DNA of 64,000 bases from Scedosporium boydii (lineage: Eukaryota; Ascomycota; Sordariomycetes; Microascales; Microascaceae), in contig NJFT01000028.1 in NCBI GenBank assembly GCA_002221725.1, forward strand, positions 62,001 to 126,000, read 5' to 3'. The position numbers and the translations under genes are program-made. Numbering within the stretch: position 1 is the first letter of the stretch; each line of letters opens with the position of its first letter. Under the pieces are notes generated by a model. The model saw nothing but the letters and a program-made list of their open reading frames with translations, made no database searches and was not told where the DNA came from. Positions 12,301-21,821 of this stretch are shown in pieces.

Positions 12301-15300
12301 CAACCTGTTCTTGTCCCTGCTGAACAGCAACGGGTCTCCAGTCCTGCATCTGGCCCGGCGCACCAGCCGGAGCAGGAAGAATCGGAGGCAGGACCTGTCC
12401 TTGTTGGTTGATGGGATTTTGTAGAGCAGCGCGTTCTTGTTGTTGTACAGGCAGGGTGACAGCTCCCTGCTGGTTGACCGGACTCTGTTGACGGACTACT
12501 CCCGGGGGAATAACAGAGATTTGTTGAGTTGGTCCCTGTTGAGGAACGGGCGCAGGTCCTTGCTGCAGAGCAGAGGCCTGTCCAGCCTGTTGTCCTAACT
12601 GCTGCGGCTGCAGCTGTTGGAACCCAGGAGGGCCCTGTTGATTCACAAGTGGTCCAACCCGCTGTCTAGGAGCAGGCTGGCCCGGCTGAAGCCCCTGCTG
12701 CAATCCAGGCCGCTGCTGTGCAAACCCAGGAGGAACACCACCAGGCACGCCACCAGGACCCTGCACATAGATACCACCCTGCTGCCCCTGGATCGGCCCC
12801 CGATATCCAGGCGGGACTTGCCCAGGTCCAAACTGGCCATACGGCATCTGTCCGATCGGAGGCCCTCCCGGCTGACCGGGGAATACACCCGGTGCCGCTG
12901 GACCAGGGAGTCTGTTTTCCTTCGGCTTAGAAGGCGACCTCGAATGGAAAATATTCGACAAGAAAGCTCCCGCCCCAGAAACTCTCCTGCCACGCTCATC
13001 ATGCGTAGGGGTGGGTCCCGGCGCAGGAACAGGAATAGGAGTAGGAGTTCCGACAGGGCGCGCTTGCTGGCCAAGCGGACTCGGTCCAACGGGAGCATGT
13101 GGCAATGATCCGGTCGTTCCGCTCCTACCACGCGCCTGAGGTTGCGGTCCCACGGAGGCGCCTCCTCCGGCACTCTGCGGTGGTTGTGCAGCAGGGAGTT
13201 GCGTGGAGTGACTCGGCGAATGATGCTGCTGCGACGCGGGTGGCCCAGTTCCGGGACGAGCCGGGACGGATGACGCAATCGAGTTAGGGGTTCCCGGCTT
13301 CTGCTGGTATACTTGAGGCTGCTGTTGCTGTCTCGGTGCACCCTCCTGCAAACCAGTAGATCGCCTGAACAGCCCCCCAAAGCTCGACAACCGCGGCTGC
13401 TTCGGATCTCTACCTCCCTCACCCTCGAGCCCCGCCGTAGACGACCTAGAAAATGAAGGGATAAACTTCCCAGGACCACCCTGAGCCGCCCTAGGCTCAG
13501 CAGGCTTATTCGCCCTGGAAGCACTACTAAAGAACAGTCGCTTCCTATCCGGAGGCGGCATGTCGGGCGTGGCCGGGCTCCTCTGGTCCATGGTAGACGG
13601 CGAATGCGCAATCATGCTGTCCCGACTATGCGGTGGCGCGTCGCCGGAGCCGCCGGTGTTTGAGCTCTTGAGGTTGAGGAAGAAGCTCGAGCGGCGTCGT
13701 TCCCGCCCCGTGGCGGCCTCTCCGGTCGCGACGCTGGCAACGGAACCGGAGTCTCCTGTTGCTTCACCTGGCGCTTTGGGTCCGACTTGGGATGAGGGCC
13801 GCGAGGTGACTCTGGTAATACGGTCTCCGATCTGGCTGAAGAGGCCAGAGTTTCGCCGCGATTCACCTCCGGAAGATGGAGGCCGTGCGCCAGGAGGAAG
13901 AGCTGCACCACCGGGTCCGTAGACATTGGGTTGGCCCTGAATAAAAGGCTGGCCGGGTACCTGGACAGGTTGGTTGTAAATATGCGGTTGTGGTTGTCCC
14001 TGGCGTGGTTGGCCTGGCAAAAATAGGTTCGGGTACCGGTGCGCAGATATCGGAGGAGTGGAACTGAATCGATCAGGGCCTTGGGGCCTAGCGAGGGTGG
14101 GTTGTTGAGGCGGGGGCATGGCAGCACCAGCAGGCAGGGTGACATTAGTTAGCTGAGCAGCAATCGGTGGTTGTGTGTTATTCACCGGCTCGGCACTCGG
14201 GGGAACAGCATTAGACGGGGCGGTAGCAGGTTCAACAGCGACAGGTGGTGCCACAGGCGTAGGCTGTTCGGAATCCGCCGGCACGGCACGGGAAGCAGCA
14301 ACATCAGATGACACATCCACAGCAGCCGGCACACTTTTCCGTTTCTGTTCCTGCGGTCCAACCTGCTCAGGCTCCTCCTTCGGCAACACCACACCAGCAT
14401 TCTCATCGCCCGAATCCTCATCACTCGACTCATCCATAGAAGGCCCACCGACGCCCGTCTCCTTATCGTAGCCCACAAACGAGGGCGTCTGGGACGCCGG
14501 GCTCGAAGGACGCTTCCTCGAAGGTGAGATCAACGGCTCCGAGAGGTGCGACTCCTGCAAGTTCCATTGACCACCGCCGGGGGGTAGCAATTGGATGGGA
14601 TTTCCGGTTATGGCAGGCGGCAGGTTCCGCGAGAGCGAAGGGCCAGGCACGGCGAGGGACGAGGATTGCTGAAGGGTGGGGCGGTTCTCGAGAGGCGGCG
14701 TTAGGGTTGGCGGAACGGGGACCTGCTGAGGAGGTTGAGCTACGGCACCGTCTTGTGCGAGAGCCGCGTGCTGCGGAGTCGGTGACCGCTCGGCCAGCTC
14801 TTTGCCCTTGTCCAAGATTCCCTCATCGGACCGGCTGTAATCGTTCCCCAATGTCTGGCCCTCCAGGGCCGTGGCGAGAACCTCATCCTCTGGCACGGGC
14901 GGAACGGCAGGTGCCTCACCCACCCTGTTTTCGGGCTGGGCCGGAGCTGCCTCGGCACTCTCCTCGGCAAATTCAGAGGAAAGTCGGCCAACGCCAAAGG
15001 TAGAAGATCGGCGAATAGGAGGCAACCCAATAAACGAAGACTGCCGCTGAGGAACATCAGACTGATCCTGAACGTCAACAGAAGCTTGCACAGGAACACC
15101 GCCATCCCCATTCTGCTCAGACTCTTGCTGAGGCGAGACAACAACCCAGTCCTCCGACGGAGCATCGCTCGTTCGTTTCCTAGCATTGAGATTCGACCTC
15201 GTCGGCGTGGCACTAGGATCATCCCTCCTCTCCTCCTCCCCGGGACTATCCCTCTGGGCCAACGGACTCTGTCCAACAGGGACCCACCTCGACCTCCCCA

Positions 15301-15673
15301 TCGGCGGCGGCGTCTTCGGTGAACCGCCGGCCCCTTGTCCCGGAGCCTGCACGGCAAAGACATCATCGCCGTCCGCCGAGGAAGGCTTCGAGTTAAACTC
15401 CGAAACGGGAGAAACCACGTCCGGGTTCGCGAAGCTGGGTCCCGGCGCCGGCGGGTGGATCGGCGGCAGTTGCTGCTGCTGCTGTTGGTGCGGCGCTCCC
15501 GGATGGTTCGGATCGGTGGCGGCAGCGTTCTGCGGTGGTGGTTGGCCGGCCCTCTCCGGATGAGGACTAGCCTTGGCGCCGGTGCCAAACTTGATGCCCC
15601 ACGAGGTGCGCCTATCGGGTTGGGTCTTAACGGGATAAGGTTGGGCGGGCGGGGGCGGAGAAGACTCGTTCTG
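9308..15673 (-). CDS. giant Pro/Gln/Ser-rich protein, C-terminal part
   Basis: An uninterrupted frame of about 2121 codons ends with the aromatic tail GYEFYYSRE at 9308. It is extremely rich in proline, glutamine, serine and glycine, with many PGQ-type repeats, glutamine runs and alternating QP tracts, plus short basic/serine segments such as SFLSAFKRSSK and GGLFRRSTG. No enzyme domain, signal peptide or membrane segment is visible, so it is probably mostly disordered. The frame has no ATG at its 5' end. It reads upstream from a GTG at 15418 through conserved-looking sequence (RRTSWGIKFG) to an intron acceptor TGTAG at 15674. I therefore infer that it is the second exon of the gene whose first exon is 16261-19032. 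The first internal Met lies near PPPMGRSRW. Function is unknown. Confidence 0.75.
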   Translation of the reverse strand, partial: QNESSPPPPAQPYPVKTQPDRRTSWGIKFGTGAKASPHPERAGQPPPQNAAATDPNHPGAPHQQQQQQLPPIHPPAPGPSFANPDVVSPVSEFNSKPSSADGDDVFAVQAPGQGAGGSPKTPPPMGRSRWVPVGQSPLAQRDSPGEEERRDDPSATPTRSNLNARKRTSDAPSEDWVVVSPQQESEQNGDGGVPVQASVDVQDQSDVPQRQSSFIGLPPIRRSSTFGVGRLSSEFAEESAEAAPAQPENRVGEAPAVPPVPEDEVLATALEGQTLGNDYSRSDEGILDKGKELAERSPTPQHAALAQDGAVAQPPQQVPVPPTLTPPLENRPTLQQSSSLAVPGPSLSRNLPPAITGNPIQLLPPGGGQWNLQESHLSEPLISPSRKRPSSPASQTPSFVGYDKETGVGGPSMDESSDEDSGDENAGVVLPKEEPEQVGPQEQKRKSVPAAVDVSSDVAASRAVPADSEQPTPVAPPVAVEPATAPSNAVPPSAEPVNNTQPPIAAQLTNVTLPAGAAMPPPQQPTLARPQGPDRFSSTPPISAHRYPNLFLPGQPRQGQPQPHIYNQPVQVPGQPFIQGQPNVYGPGGAALPPGARPPSSGGESRRNSGLFSQIGDRITRVTSRPSSQVGPKAPGEATGDSGSVASVATGEAATGRERRRSSFFLNLKSSNTGGSGDAPPHSRDSMIAHSPSTMDQRSPATPDMPPPDRKRLFFSSASRANKPAEPRAAQGGPGKFIPSFSRSSTAGLEGEGGRDPKQPRLSSFGGLFRRSTGLQEGAPRQQQQPQVYQQKPGTPNSIASSVPARPGTGPPASQQHHSPSHSTQLPAAQPPQSAGGGASVGPQPQARGRSGTTGSLPHAPVGPSPLGQQARPVGTPTPIPVPAPGPTPTHDERGRRVSGAGAFLSNIFHSRSPSKPKENRLPGPAAPGVFPGQPGGPPIGQMPYGQFGPGQVPPGYRGPIQGQQGGIYVQGPGGVPGGVPPGFAQQRPGLQQGLQPGQPAPRQRVGPLVNQQGPPGFQQLQPQQLGQQAGQASALQQGPAPVPQQGPTQQISVIPPGVVRQQSPVNQQGAVTLPVQQQERAALQNPINQQGQVLPPILPAPAGAPGQMQDWRPVAVQQGQEQVAPEQKSLQADVQARPAEPVNRETNQELATARKEVTGVDGNVSAPLIVAPTAEVRERSPEVAAARQEASQAASASQEINPPFQGTVTVTTPLASPVPHSTKEQRPAFVAAAAQSSGVSSPTPSVPTPTQQHATESTRSSQVQVQNHPASSGVSITSVPSKPRSPPPASFEQQQPSDLLGVRKTASPVAGQSQSSASGADAATVSPPQVPAHSISPSQTPVSQVSPLVSQGGFVAGQTPPLGQGVQQGRTTTPQGQPVALAQQAPPQSQQAMQTQQVTPQGPTIRPVQPVQATPQGQRMPQVQPSPQGQPIQPLHQPVQPGQQFYGQPIPGQWRPGPGQPLPGSAQYPGPPAPWAVNRTSTQTSTASAPQQGASVPPQFRPGQPPFAHQQTAPPEGGSKWYRPSASPQQAQLAPAQGAKPERSSMKSFLSAFKRSSKNPEPRPQQQVPQVQGYPHGQHPGQAGQQFVYGQPIPGQHVPGQPVPAQFARQPAGTSGPVQVGPGQMYPPGFVPQPGMYGRPVPGMQYGAMPQGPQQQQQLFAPGQPQRTVSGGVMTLPSQQQQQQQPGMYGPPPQAGQQHPVQQAPPRSEPSPPAQGADRSPPPQGQYQLLYRLSMGSTSAQGSPATSAPSRQTSIQSGHNQVQAQPQPQPQPQPAGPYTRSPSQQGEVHPALREGGAMVSPPPQQQQQQQHQQQGIAPPVSSSSPVNGDVSGVVQPTIPPQVVIPSALVSPSGPPAVSVTPTAVITDVNKPLPLPLPNHHLAPERPVSGVSQVSTDSPRSQSPSQQQQPGDESKTAPLGGHSRNVSQMTTNDESAVSEDTTSAKPVTPIDGANRAKQLTVDTAAAVVTNRFSQEDLYNATPRKLPDGSVTEEKKVESPAVVVLAKEETQDTVQATQATDATQATTSTTDGQAVVTQATDVTEAEEQEDEDPALKEWKAAQEEKRQKMLMEAQQEKILVEGQEGLPGGDVDEDVPQMSATSYPGQEWNPYAMGYEFYYSRE

Positions 15674-16248
15674 CTACAGACAAACAAGATCCATTAATAA
15701 AACATTCTGTTGCACAAAAAGCGGAGTTTCTGTTTTCGTGTTTCTCTTCTTTTGCTTTTTTGGTCTGTTCTTTTTTTTCTGGTTTCAGAAAACAAAAAAT
15801 GGAAGTGACAAAAGTGGCGTGAGGATGAAAAATGGAAAAGAGGGAATCTCAGGGATACAAAAAGTGAGACCTAAATAAAACCCTCGATAAGAGAAACAAA
15901 ATAGCCTTAAAATTCATGTGCCATCTCATCATTAGACCAGCATATACATTACGTCTCTTTTGTAGTTTCCCCCCTGTATCCCCAATATAGAAGAAGAAGA
16001 AAAATATAATCATAGCCATCCATCTAAACTAGCGTAGATGGCTAGTTCATGAAAGTGCAGTGAAGTGAAGGGAGTGAAAAAGGGACAAAAGAATGCAATG
16101 GATGAAAAACAACTGTGAGTGAGTGTAAGTAGCATATGTGCAAAAGAAAAAGATCACAAGTTCCATACAAGAAGGGAAGAAGAGAAACATGAAGAATGCC
16201 CCGTAATGACCGTGCTCTCTAGAAAAAAAAAGGGGAGGAAGAAACAAA

Positions 16249-19032
16249 TTAAAGAAATACCTTATCCCCAGTTGATCCTCTGAACTTGTTCTTCCCCTTG
16301 CTAAGCAGTCCCTTTCCTGCCTTTCCTGCAGCTAGAAGCAACTCCTTGCTCTTAGTACCCATCTGTTGGCTCGAGTGTCTAAAATCGTTACCGTGATGGC
16401 CATGGGATCCTGAGGCAGCGGTGTGGGAATGGCCTCCTGGTGCGCCGGTATGCGACGAGCTGGCATTAAGGTACTGCTGGAAGTAGGGTTGCTGAGCATG
16501 TTGGTTGGGTCCAGCGCCGGTTGGCGAAGCGACACGGACTGCACCCGGCTCTCCGGAAGCGACGGCCATTCGTGTAGGTGCCTGGAACACTGCTGAGACA
16601 TTGGCGTGGTCGGGGTGCGACCGGACGGTAAGGATCCAGTCAGCGAGACCTTGGTCCATGCTGGCGAACTGGGTGCGTGTCTCGTCGAATTTTTGGATCC
16701 GATCCTGGGGAGTGGCAAGGGACATGATTTCGCGGAAGCCAGCAAGTTTCAAAGCCGAAGGACCTGCCGCAGTCTCTGGACGAGGCTGGGGTTGGGGTTG
16801 GGGTTGGGGTTGGGCCTGGGCCTGGGTCTGGGCCTGGTCCTTCAAGGCGGGGTGATCGCTAGAGAGATCATTCGCTACCTTATCGGTCGACATCTGTATG
16901 ATTTCCTTCTCGGCAGCCAGAGATAGCCGGCGAGGATCTCCTTCCGTAGGCGAACCAGCTGCTACGGCACCGACAAGCGCCGCGGCGGCACTTGGGCTAA
17001 GAGTATTGCTGCCCTGGGAATCCGGACGGGATTCATTATTATCGGCATTCTCGTCTGTAGCCCGAGAAGCGTCGGGTTGGGCGGGGAGGTCAGCCGGAGT
17101 TTCAGCAGTGGCCTCTGCAACAGGCGACGTCTTTGCCACGTCCGCGGAAGGGCGGGCAGGTGATGCAGGAGCCTGTGGGTTATCTACGGGAAGTTGGGGT
17201 CGGGCGGGCTCATCCGCAGGTTCCGCCTCCCACGAAAAACGACGTCTCAGGTTCCCGGTCTGCTCTGGCGCTGGAGGAGGAGGAGCAATTTCTGGCGATT
17301 GGGCTCTAGGCTGGAGAGGTGCCACCACAGGTGCCTCTAACGGCGGGGCCACCTCGAGCCCTGCGTCATCTTTGTCCTCGGCTGTTGTCGCCCAGTAGTC
17401 ATCATAGACGGCTGGGAGGTAGGTGCTCTCCCGGATTCCACTATCTCTTGGTTGATGTACCCGCAAGGAATCGGATGGAGGAGCAACCCCAACGGGACTA
17501 AGGCTCTGGATAATTTCTTCGCGAAGGACGTCGCTCTCCTTGACGGGAGACGAGGCGGTGGTATCGAATGTGGATTGTCGGTGGGGTAACGTCATAGGCT
17601 CGAAACCGTCACCCGTTCTCGGCGATGCCCTGGGATTCAGCGGAGCCGTCGGTGTGATGTCGATGGTTGGCGTTGACTCGTTGTCCATCGTGTCAGGTAC
17701 AGCCGTAGCGACGACGGGTTTTGGCAAGTCGGTCGATGCGGGTGGCTCTGCTGAGTCCTTGCCAGTGCCGGCATTAGGATACTCCTCTACGTTAGCCTTG
17801 GGTTCAGCTGAAATTTGTAGCCCAGCATGCCCATTCATGGACACGGATTGTGGAGACTTTTGCTCGGAAACGGGGGATAATCGCACTGGGGCAGCCTGCG
17901 CAGGATTTTCGTTGGCTGGCGGCGGGTTGGGCTGCACAGCTGCGCTGGGGCTCGGCGAAGTGGGTGGCGAGTCAATGGCTGCAGGCTGCGGCTGAAAAGG
18001 CGCCTGGGCTGAGGATGCCGTAGTGTCAAACAAATTCGTAGGATTTTCTTCCTCCTCAACCGTCAAAGGCGGTTGCGTAGGTGCGATCGAGGAAGAAATT
18101 TCAGGGACGGGAGGGTTTGGAGCACTCGGCATGAGAGATGCAGACGAAAAGAAATCATCGCCAAAGCCAGACATGCGCGCCACATCGGGAAGTTGTGGAC
18201 TCCTGGAAAATCGCCGGGATGCCTCAGAGGTTGCAGAGGTAGGCGAAGCAGGCAGACCAGAAATTGATAGAGCAGCGCCTGCAGAGCTAGAAGGTTCCTG
18301 AGACTGGGAAGGAGCGACTGACTTGTTTAGGAACGAGTCAAATCCGTATTCGCTCTTTCTTTCGGCCACGGGCTCCAGCGATGGTCGCAGCGTTCGCGAT
18401 GACGGACTATCGACCACCTCATCCCTCGCTAGTGCTGCAGGAATTGAAGGTGCTACGGGTCCAGCAGCAGGATGCACGGATGATGCAGCCTTGGCGAGAG
18501 GGGCGCTGGAGGTGTTGTCCCGCCCCATGACCGAGGCCGAGTTGCTATCCAAACTAGGTCTCGAAGAATCCAACGATCGACGCTCCTTCTCCTTCTCCTC
18601 TTCCATTCGGCGGTATATATCGGCAGGCCTAATGAAGGGCGAAGCCCTCGGTGCTGACGTCGGTGACTTGTTATTCTGCGGCGATGCGGATCGTTGTTCG
18701 ACCCAAGGTTTGTGGCCCGACTCCGCCGGCGAAGAATTCCCAGAACGATCCCTCCCGTCCCGTCGGCTCAAGCTCGCCTTTCGAGGTGGGAATTGGGAAG
18801 ACGAGGGTGTCGGTTGTTGGGCATTTGGTGAGGTGGGAGATGTCTGTGCTGGAGGGGAAGCTACGGGGCCGACATTGTACACGGGACTCGATGTCGTTGG
18901 AGGTGGGCTTCGCTGCTCGGATACGGCTGGTGGTTTTGGCGGAGAACTAGGGATGTCGTCTCCCCAGCCCTCGCCATCATAGTTGGGTGCCTTGAATTTG
19001 GCCCATTTGCTGGCTTTATCTTGGGCGCTCAT
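16249..19032 (-). CDS. Ser/Pro-rich protein; probable first exon of the giant gene
   Basis: A 927-codon frame starts at an ATG at 19032 (MSAQDKASKWAKFKAP). The N terminus, KASKWAKFKAPNYDGEGWGD, is the least disordered part. The rest is serine/proline-rich with an Ala/Gln then Gln/Pro alternating tract near 16780-16850. The apparent C terminus KGKNKFRGSTGDK is followed directly by GTATTT, a plausible splice donor at 16260, so the last residues VFL and the stop at 16249 are probably intronic. Splicing 16260 to 15674 (587 bp, phase 0) joins GSTGDK to QNESSPPPP of the downstream frame. The fused protein would be about 3045 residues. If that splice is not used, this is a separate 927-residue protein. 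I do not recognise a function. Confidence 0.75.
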   Translation of the reverse strand: MSAQDKASKWAKFKAPNYDGEGWGDDIPSSPPKPPAVSEQRSPPPTTSSPVYNVGPVASPPAQTSPTSPNAQQPTPSSSQFPPRKASLSRRDGRDRSGNSSPAESGHKPWVEQRSASPQNNKSPTSAPRASPFIRPADIYRRMEEEKEKERRSLDSSRPSLDSNSASVMGRDNTSSAPLAKAASSVHPAAGPVAPSIPAALARDEVVDSPSSRTLRPSLEPVAERKSEYGFDSFLNKSVAPSQSQEPSSSAGAALSISGLPASPTSATSEASRRFSRSPQLPDVARMSGFGDDFFSSASLMPSAPNPPVPEISSSIAPTQPPLTVEEEENPTNLFDTTASSAQAPFQPQPAAIDSPPTSPSPSAAVQPNPPPANENPAQAAPVRLSPVSEQKSPQSVSMNGHAGLQISAEPKANVEEYPNAGTGKDSAEPPASTDLPKPVVATAVPDTMDNESTPTIDITPTAPLNPRASPRTGDGFEPMTLPHRQSTFDTTASSPVKESDVLREEIIQSLSPVGVAPPSDSLRVHQPRDSGIRESTYLPAVYDDYWATTAEDKDDAGLEVAPPLEAPVVAPLQPRAQSPEIAPPPPAPEQTGNLRRRFSWEAEPADEPARPQLPVDNPQAPASPARPSADVAKTSPVAEATAETPADLPAQPDASRATDENADNNESRPDSQGSNTLSPSAAAALVGAVAAGSPTEGDPRRLSLAAEKEIIQMSTDKVANDLSSDHPALKDQAQTQAQAQPQPQPQPQPRPETAAGPSALKLAGFREIMSLATPQDRIQKFDETRTQFASMDQGLADWILTVRSHPDHANVSAVFQAPTRMAVASGEPGAVRVASPTGAGPNQHAQQPYFQQYLNASSSHTGAPGGHSHTAASGSHGHHGNDFRHSSQQMGTKSKELLLAAGKAGKGLLSKGKNKFRGSTGDKVFL

Positions 19033-20253
19033 GGTGAAGGCGACGCTTGATGGGGCTTTAATTCACCATACTTTCTCGAAAGACGTCGAACGTATTATCG
19101 GACTACGGCAGGTTGAAGAAGTACAATTCCAAGCACGAGAAACAAGTCGCTAGCGAACGGGCGATGGGGGAGGGCAAGAGGTGTGGAACGATCGTCGTGT
19201 CTCGGAAAGGGGAGAAAATAAAAATAAAAAATAGATTGCCGGCCAGGGGAATTAGATGGTGAGACCGGGGAGGCTGGCGGCAACGTTTCGTTGAAGATGT
19301 GAACGTCAACGAAATGGAAAAGGACAAGCCCGAAACGGATTCGAACGGGCTCGCTATCTGATAGTAGAGATGATCTGTAAATTGGTCAAAGGAGACAGCA
19401 ATCCGACGATGCGGTGAGATGGACAAATTACGAGGTTGGAGGGTAATGGAATGATGAGGACCACGTATGCGCGTGTGGTGGGCAAGGCGACACGGCTTCC
19501 ATTTCCTTCATGTACCTTTTTCGAGGGAATAATTTCCCCCAATGGTCTTGGCCTGCCTGCTATTCTAGGCATGGTTCGAGAATCCAGGAGGCGGTGCACA
19601 TGAGAAGGAACTTGGCCATTTTAACACTGTCTCGGAGTTATTTTGTACTCCTTCTGTCAAGTTCCGCGAGATAGTACATTTCTTCTCACAGGATTTGCTA
19701 GTGCTTATATTTGGCAGGCCAGGGTGCACAGCAAAACCACCCACCCCGGCAGCACTGGGAAGTAAGCACAACCGCCGCATCGCTACAAGGTTCCGAGGCC
19801 AAATTTGATCCCGAGTTGTCCTTGGTGGCACTTGGTACGAGGCTACATAGCATTGATGCCTTTTATCTTTACACAGCAGACAGCCCACCCAGGCTCACAT
19901 ATTTGGCGACCCATCTAAAAATCCCCTCTCGACAGGCTGCCTCCCGCTGGATTCTCGGGATTCCATTACTTGTACATAGTCTGTCCAGCAGAGCTCCTGG
20001 TAGACGTCATGCGGTCAGTAAGGCCCTGATATCAGAGAATCATCATGGCAATTGGGATAGATTCTTACCGAAGGATCCTCGGGGTTACGGGGGCTGTAGA
20101 GTGTAGAATCCGAGCCAACATCTTCACACTCTCAGCATCAATCCACGGTTCCAAAAAGCGGCCAACATCATAACAATCATAGTCTTCTTGGGTATCATAT
20201 TCCTCCTCCAAAATCACACACACGCGTACACACATACATACGCTGCAATTCCC
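19033..20253. other. intergenic between the giant gene and MED31
   Basis: About 1.2 kb between two minus-strand genes: the promoter side of the giant gene and the 3' flank of MED31. No coding exon is supported. The frames in both strands here lack recognisable features. Confidence 0.5.
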
Positions 20254-20763
20254 TCAGCCTTGCGCATGCCACACAACCGCAGCCTTCATCCCCTCCTCCA
20301 CAAGCCCCTGCACCAGATCCGGGCTCAGTATGTCCCTCCGAAATCTCTCTTGCTGCAACAACTCGAGATGCTTCAACGTCGGACCGGGATACGTAAGATA
20401 CTTGACATAGGGCGGTCGCGACCAGTACTGCAGGTAATCGAGGTACGCGACGAACTCGGGTTTGGAAAGGTATTTCTGCGCGGCGAGGTGGTTGAGGTAG
20501 TAAGGGTTCGCGAGACACTGGACGAACTAGAAAGCAAATCATTGCAGTTAGCTTTCAATACGGTTCTCCAAGCTTTCGAGACAGGCTAGAATGTTTTCCG
20601 GGTCAAAGAGGGGAAATTCAGGCAGAGTGGAGGGGCGGCCTACCTCGAGCTCTATCTCGAATCGCGTAAAACCACCATACTTAGGCTCCTCTCCGCCAGC
20701 ATCAACCTCCATCGCAGACCCTGGAAAATTGGGCGGCTGCATGGCTGGCCCGCTCTCGCTCAT
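20254..20763 (-). CDS. MED31: Mediator complex subunit MED31 (Soh1)
   Basis: Two exons, 20763-20644 and 20526-20254, flank a 117-bp intron (donor GTAGGC, acceptor CTAG) and give about 130 residues. Exon 1 encodes a short acidic N terminus ending RFEIELE. Exon 2 encodes the hallmark MED31 helical core: [43 protein letters not shown] and [11 protein letters not shown]. These are nearly invariant in the family. MED31 belongs to the middle module of Mediator and acts in the nucleus in RNA polymerase II transcription. The ATG at 20763 (MSESGPAM) is chosen because the frame further upstream has only a TTG. Length matches fungal orthologues. Confidence 0.95.
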
Positions 20764-21821
20764 CGCCGCGCTGTCACGAAACAAGCCGAAATCAACGAAG
20801 TCTCCTCTTGTTGTGCTCGTGTGATTTGTTCAGCTTTGGTTTGTGGATAGAAATGACAAAACCCGGGCGGTGAATGTTTGGGGCAGAATGGGACAGACTG
20901 AGAAGCTGCTGGCCCAATGATGTCAGGGCAACAAATCAATCAATGGTCAATGCGGGCGCCACCGATCTCTGAATGTCACTGCCGGCCGCGCCTTGGAGCA
21001 ACCGGCACGTGCTCGTTCGTGTCGCACTTCATCCCACCAGGAGATCAACGTCAAGCCCACAAACGCGGTGCAACGTTGAGGTTTTGGCGGCTTTGGTCTG
21101 TGCGAAATCGTCAATCTTCTTTTCTGTGGGATCGCTTGGAGTCAAGGGCTCATCGATACGAAGGTAGATGCTGAAGCACGAGTTGTATTTGGAGTGGAAC
21201 TCGAGTTTGCTGGCAACATCTGGCAACGCCGCCGCGGTGTCATACGAAAACGTAACATCACCCACTTTTCTTAAGTTCCATCATTTTAATCAATGATGCC
21301 AAGTCAGATGGATCTTAGTATTTACTTGTAGTACCTGCCATTTTGGTCGTCTACTGTGCCCTGCACCTTACATGAAAGTAAACTATGATGGACCAAAATA
21401 CTCAAGGACGCTAAACAAAATCGTCAAAAAAAGAAATGAAGAAAATATCGACAAAAAAACATACAACACCGGGGATTCGCTGGTCGTCACCGACCCAACT
21501 ACTAGTCCGGCGCTTCGCAGCTTGTGTACAGGGGAGCGGACGGGACCCTCAATATTCTGCGAGCTATGGTCGTATGTACCGGGAAGTCATCCAGATCTGC
21601 CCTATAAAGAAAAGGCTTGCCGACAGCCAGCACTAGACTTGTAGATTTTGTGTGTGATTTCCTCCTTCTCTCTCGAATGTACGACACGACCAGCGCCCAA
21701 GTCTCATCGTGTTATATCTGGGGAGTTGCTAATCCAGCCCTCCAGTAACTGCCTACTGGAAGAGGCAGCCGTCTGTCTTAAGCCCACTTCAGGACCCCTC
21801 TAGAGTATAATCGAGAGACAA
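20764..21821. other. intergenic, one weak coding-like frame
   Basis: No recognised gene. A minus-strand frame at 21029-21265 (MGDVTFSYDTAAALPDV...) has a coding-like composition and an ATG but no motif I know and no partner exon. It may be a small hypothetical gene or a remnant. Confidence 0.35.

Noticed and set aside
12643..13611. 322-codon minus-strand frame rich in Arg/Leu/Ser
   Set aside because: It is another frame of the same strand as the giant Pro/Gln-rich gene; its Arg-rich composition is the usual shadow of Pro/Gln/Gly codons.
14740..15687. 315-codon Arg-rich minus-strand frame
   Set aside because: Also a shadow of the giant gene in a different frame; no motif, and the main frame continues through it.
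16047..16247. 66-codon Phe-rich minus-strand frame in the gap of the giant gene
   Set aside because: Composition matches T-rich intron or UTR sequence; it contains no motif.
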